Shown piece by piece: positions 63,540 to 64,000 of a DNA stretch of 64,000 nt (its first letter is position 1; the number at the start of each line of letters is the position of its first letter). Under the pieces are notes generated by a model. The model had not been told where the DNA came from. It saw nothing but the letters and a program-made list of their open reading frames with translations, and did not search any database. The DNA lies in contig NZ_JAFBCY010000004.1 in the NCBI RefSeq assembly GCF_016907975.1, forward strand, positions 186,001 to 250,000, written 5' to 3'. The position numbers and the translations under genes are program-made. This DNA comes from Methylopila capsulata. Lineage in GTDB: Bacteria > Pseudomonadota > Alphaproteobacteria > Rhizobiales > Methylopilaceae.

Positions 63540-64000
63540 ATGGCGCTTTTGTTGATAATCGTCTTAGGTTTGCTGTCCGTCGTCTACGGCGTATGGGCCA
63601 TTCGGTCCGTTGTGGCGGCGGACGCCGGCAACGCGCGGATGCAGGAGATCGCAGGGGCGATCGCCGAGGGCGCGCAGGCCTATCTTCGCCGGCAATACGC
63701 CACCATCGGCGTCGTCGGGCTCGTGATCTTCGTAGCTGTCGCGATCTTCCTCTCGGTGACGGTCGCCATCGGCTTTCTGATCGGCGCGGTTCTGTCGGCG
63801 GCGGCCGGCTTCATCGGCATGAACGTCTCGGTGCGGGCCAACGTGCGCACCGCCCAGGCGGCCTCCAAATCGCTTGCGGCGGGGCTCGACATCGCCTTCA
63901 CCTCCGGCGCCGTCACCGGCATGCTGGTGGCGGGCCTCGCGCTGCTCGGCGTCGCCGGCTACTACGCGGTGCTGACCGGGATCCTCGGCCACACGCTGGA
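63540..64000 (+). CDS. hppA: Membrane-bound proton-translocating pyrophosphatase, partial (5' part)
   Basis: The plus strand is open from ATG at 63540 to the window edge, 153 codons. The sequence starts with a membrane helix and continues [38 protein letters not shown] and [18 protein letters not shown], hallmarks of HppA, which couples pyrophosphate hydrolysis to proton pumping. The K+-dependence motif is outside the window. The full protein is normally about 700 residues. Confidence 0.96.
   Translation, partial: MALLLIIVLGLLSVVYGVWAIRSVVAADAGNARMQEIAGAIAEGAQAYLRRQYATIGVVGLVIFVAVAIFLSVTVAIGFLIGAVLSAAAGFIGMNVSVRANVRTAQAASKSLAAGLDIAFTSGAVTGMLVAGLALLGVAGYYAVLTGILGHTL

Overview
The window is about 70% GC, tightly packed DNA from an alphaproteobacterium, most likely of the order Hyphomicrobiales (Rhizobiales) and possibly a methylotroph-like member. 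The evidence is the gene content: an Aap-type general amino acid transporter, a Coq10/RatA protein, a pqqA of the Methylobacterium type, an ExoD homologue, class I PHA synthase, class II fructose bisphosphatase, and a LexA box of the GTTC-N7-GTTC type between ssb and uvrA. The genus is inference.

Layout. 1-3604 (minus): the end of a surface-polysaccharide cluster (O-antigen ligase-like protein, polyprenyl glycosylphosphotransferase, glycosyltransferase). 4015-8409: a DedA/YqaA-like membrane protein, then the divergent SOS pair ssb and uvrA. 8708-18372: DUF1127 protein, PHA synthase with a long basic tail, then alaC-like aminotransferase, hom, glpX, recJ and exoD, followed by tRNA-Glu. 18771-21604: a divergent serine hydrolase/TetR pair and an outer-membrane barrel resembling PagL. 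22180-24857: a three-gene operon of an NrtR-like Nudix regulator, a soluble SPFH protein and an NAD-kinase-like protein behind a 45-bp dyad.

24878-33421: a complete biotin-independent malonate decarboxylase operon (transporter, mdcA, B, C, D, E, G, H) with a divergent GntR regulator and a MatR-like operator. mdcB carries an in-frame palindromic repeat. 33494-36862: a GbsR-type regulator whose start codon lies in a perfect 22-bp palindrome, followed by DUF4166, DCC thioredoxin-like and saccharopine dehydrogenase/DUF4166 genes. 36891-40977: stress-type genes (CsbD, PhnA-like membrane protein, PAS-LuxR regulator, small exported protein). 41123-41203: a lone pqqA with its own terminator.

41377-48024: a PNPOx-family protein, metC, aapJQMP and a small disordered protein. 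48158-50865: thiOSGE behind a TPP riboswitch; thiL lies apart at 59162. 50930-55313: the Entner-Doudoroff entry genes zwf, pgl and edd, with an AT-rich small membrane gene lodged between pgl and edd. 55427-64000: enoyl-CoA hydratase, wrbA, qor, a nucleoside deaminase, ratA, thiL, a lytic transglycosylase, a small lipoprotein, a sugar MFS transporter, a composite palindromic repeat and the start of hppA.

The most unusual items are the NrtR-SPFH-NADK operon with its nested operator, the repeat translated inside mdcB, the isolated pqqA, the operator over the GbsR start codon, the AT-rich gene within the zwf-pgl-edd operon, and the H1-like tail on PHA synthase. No transposase, integrase, CRISPR array or rRNA gene is seen.
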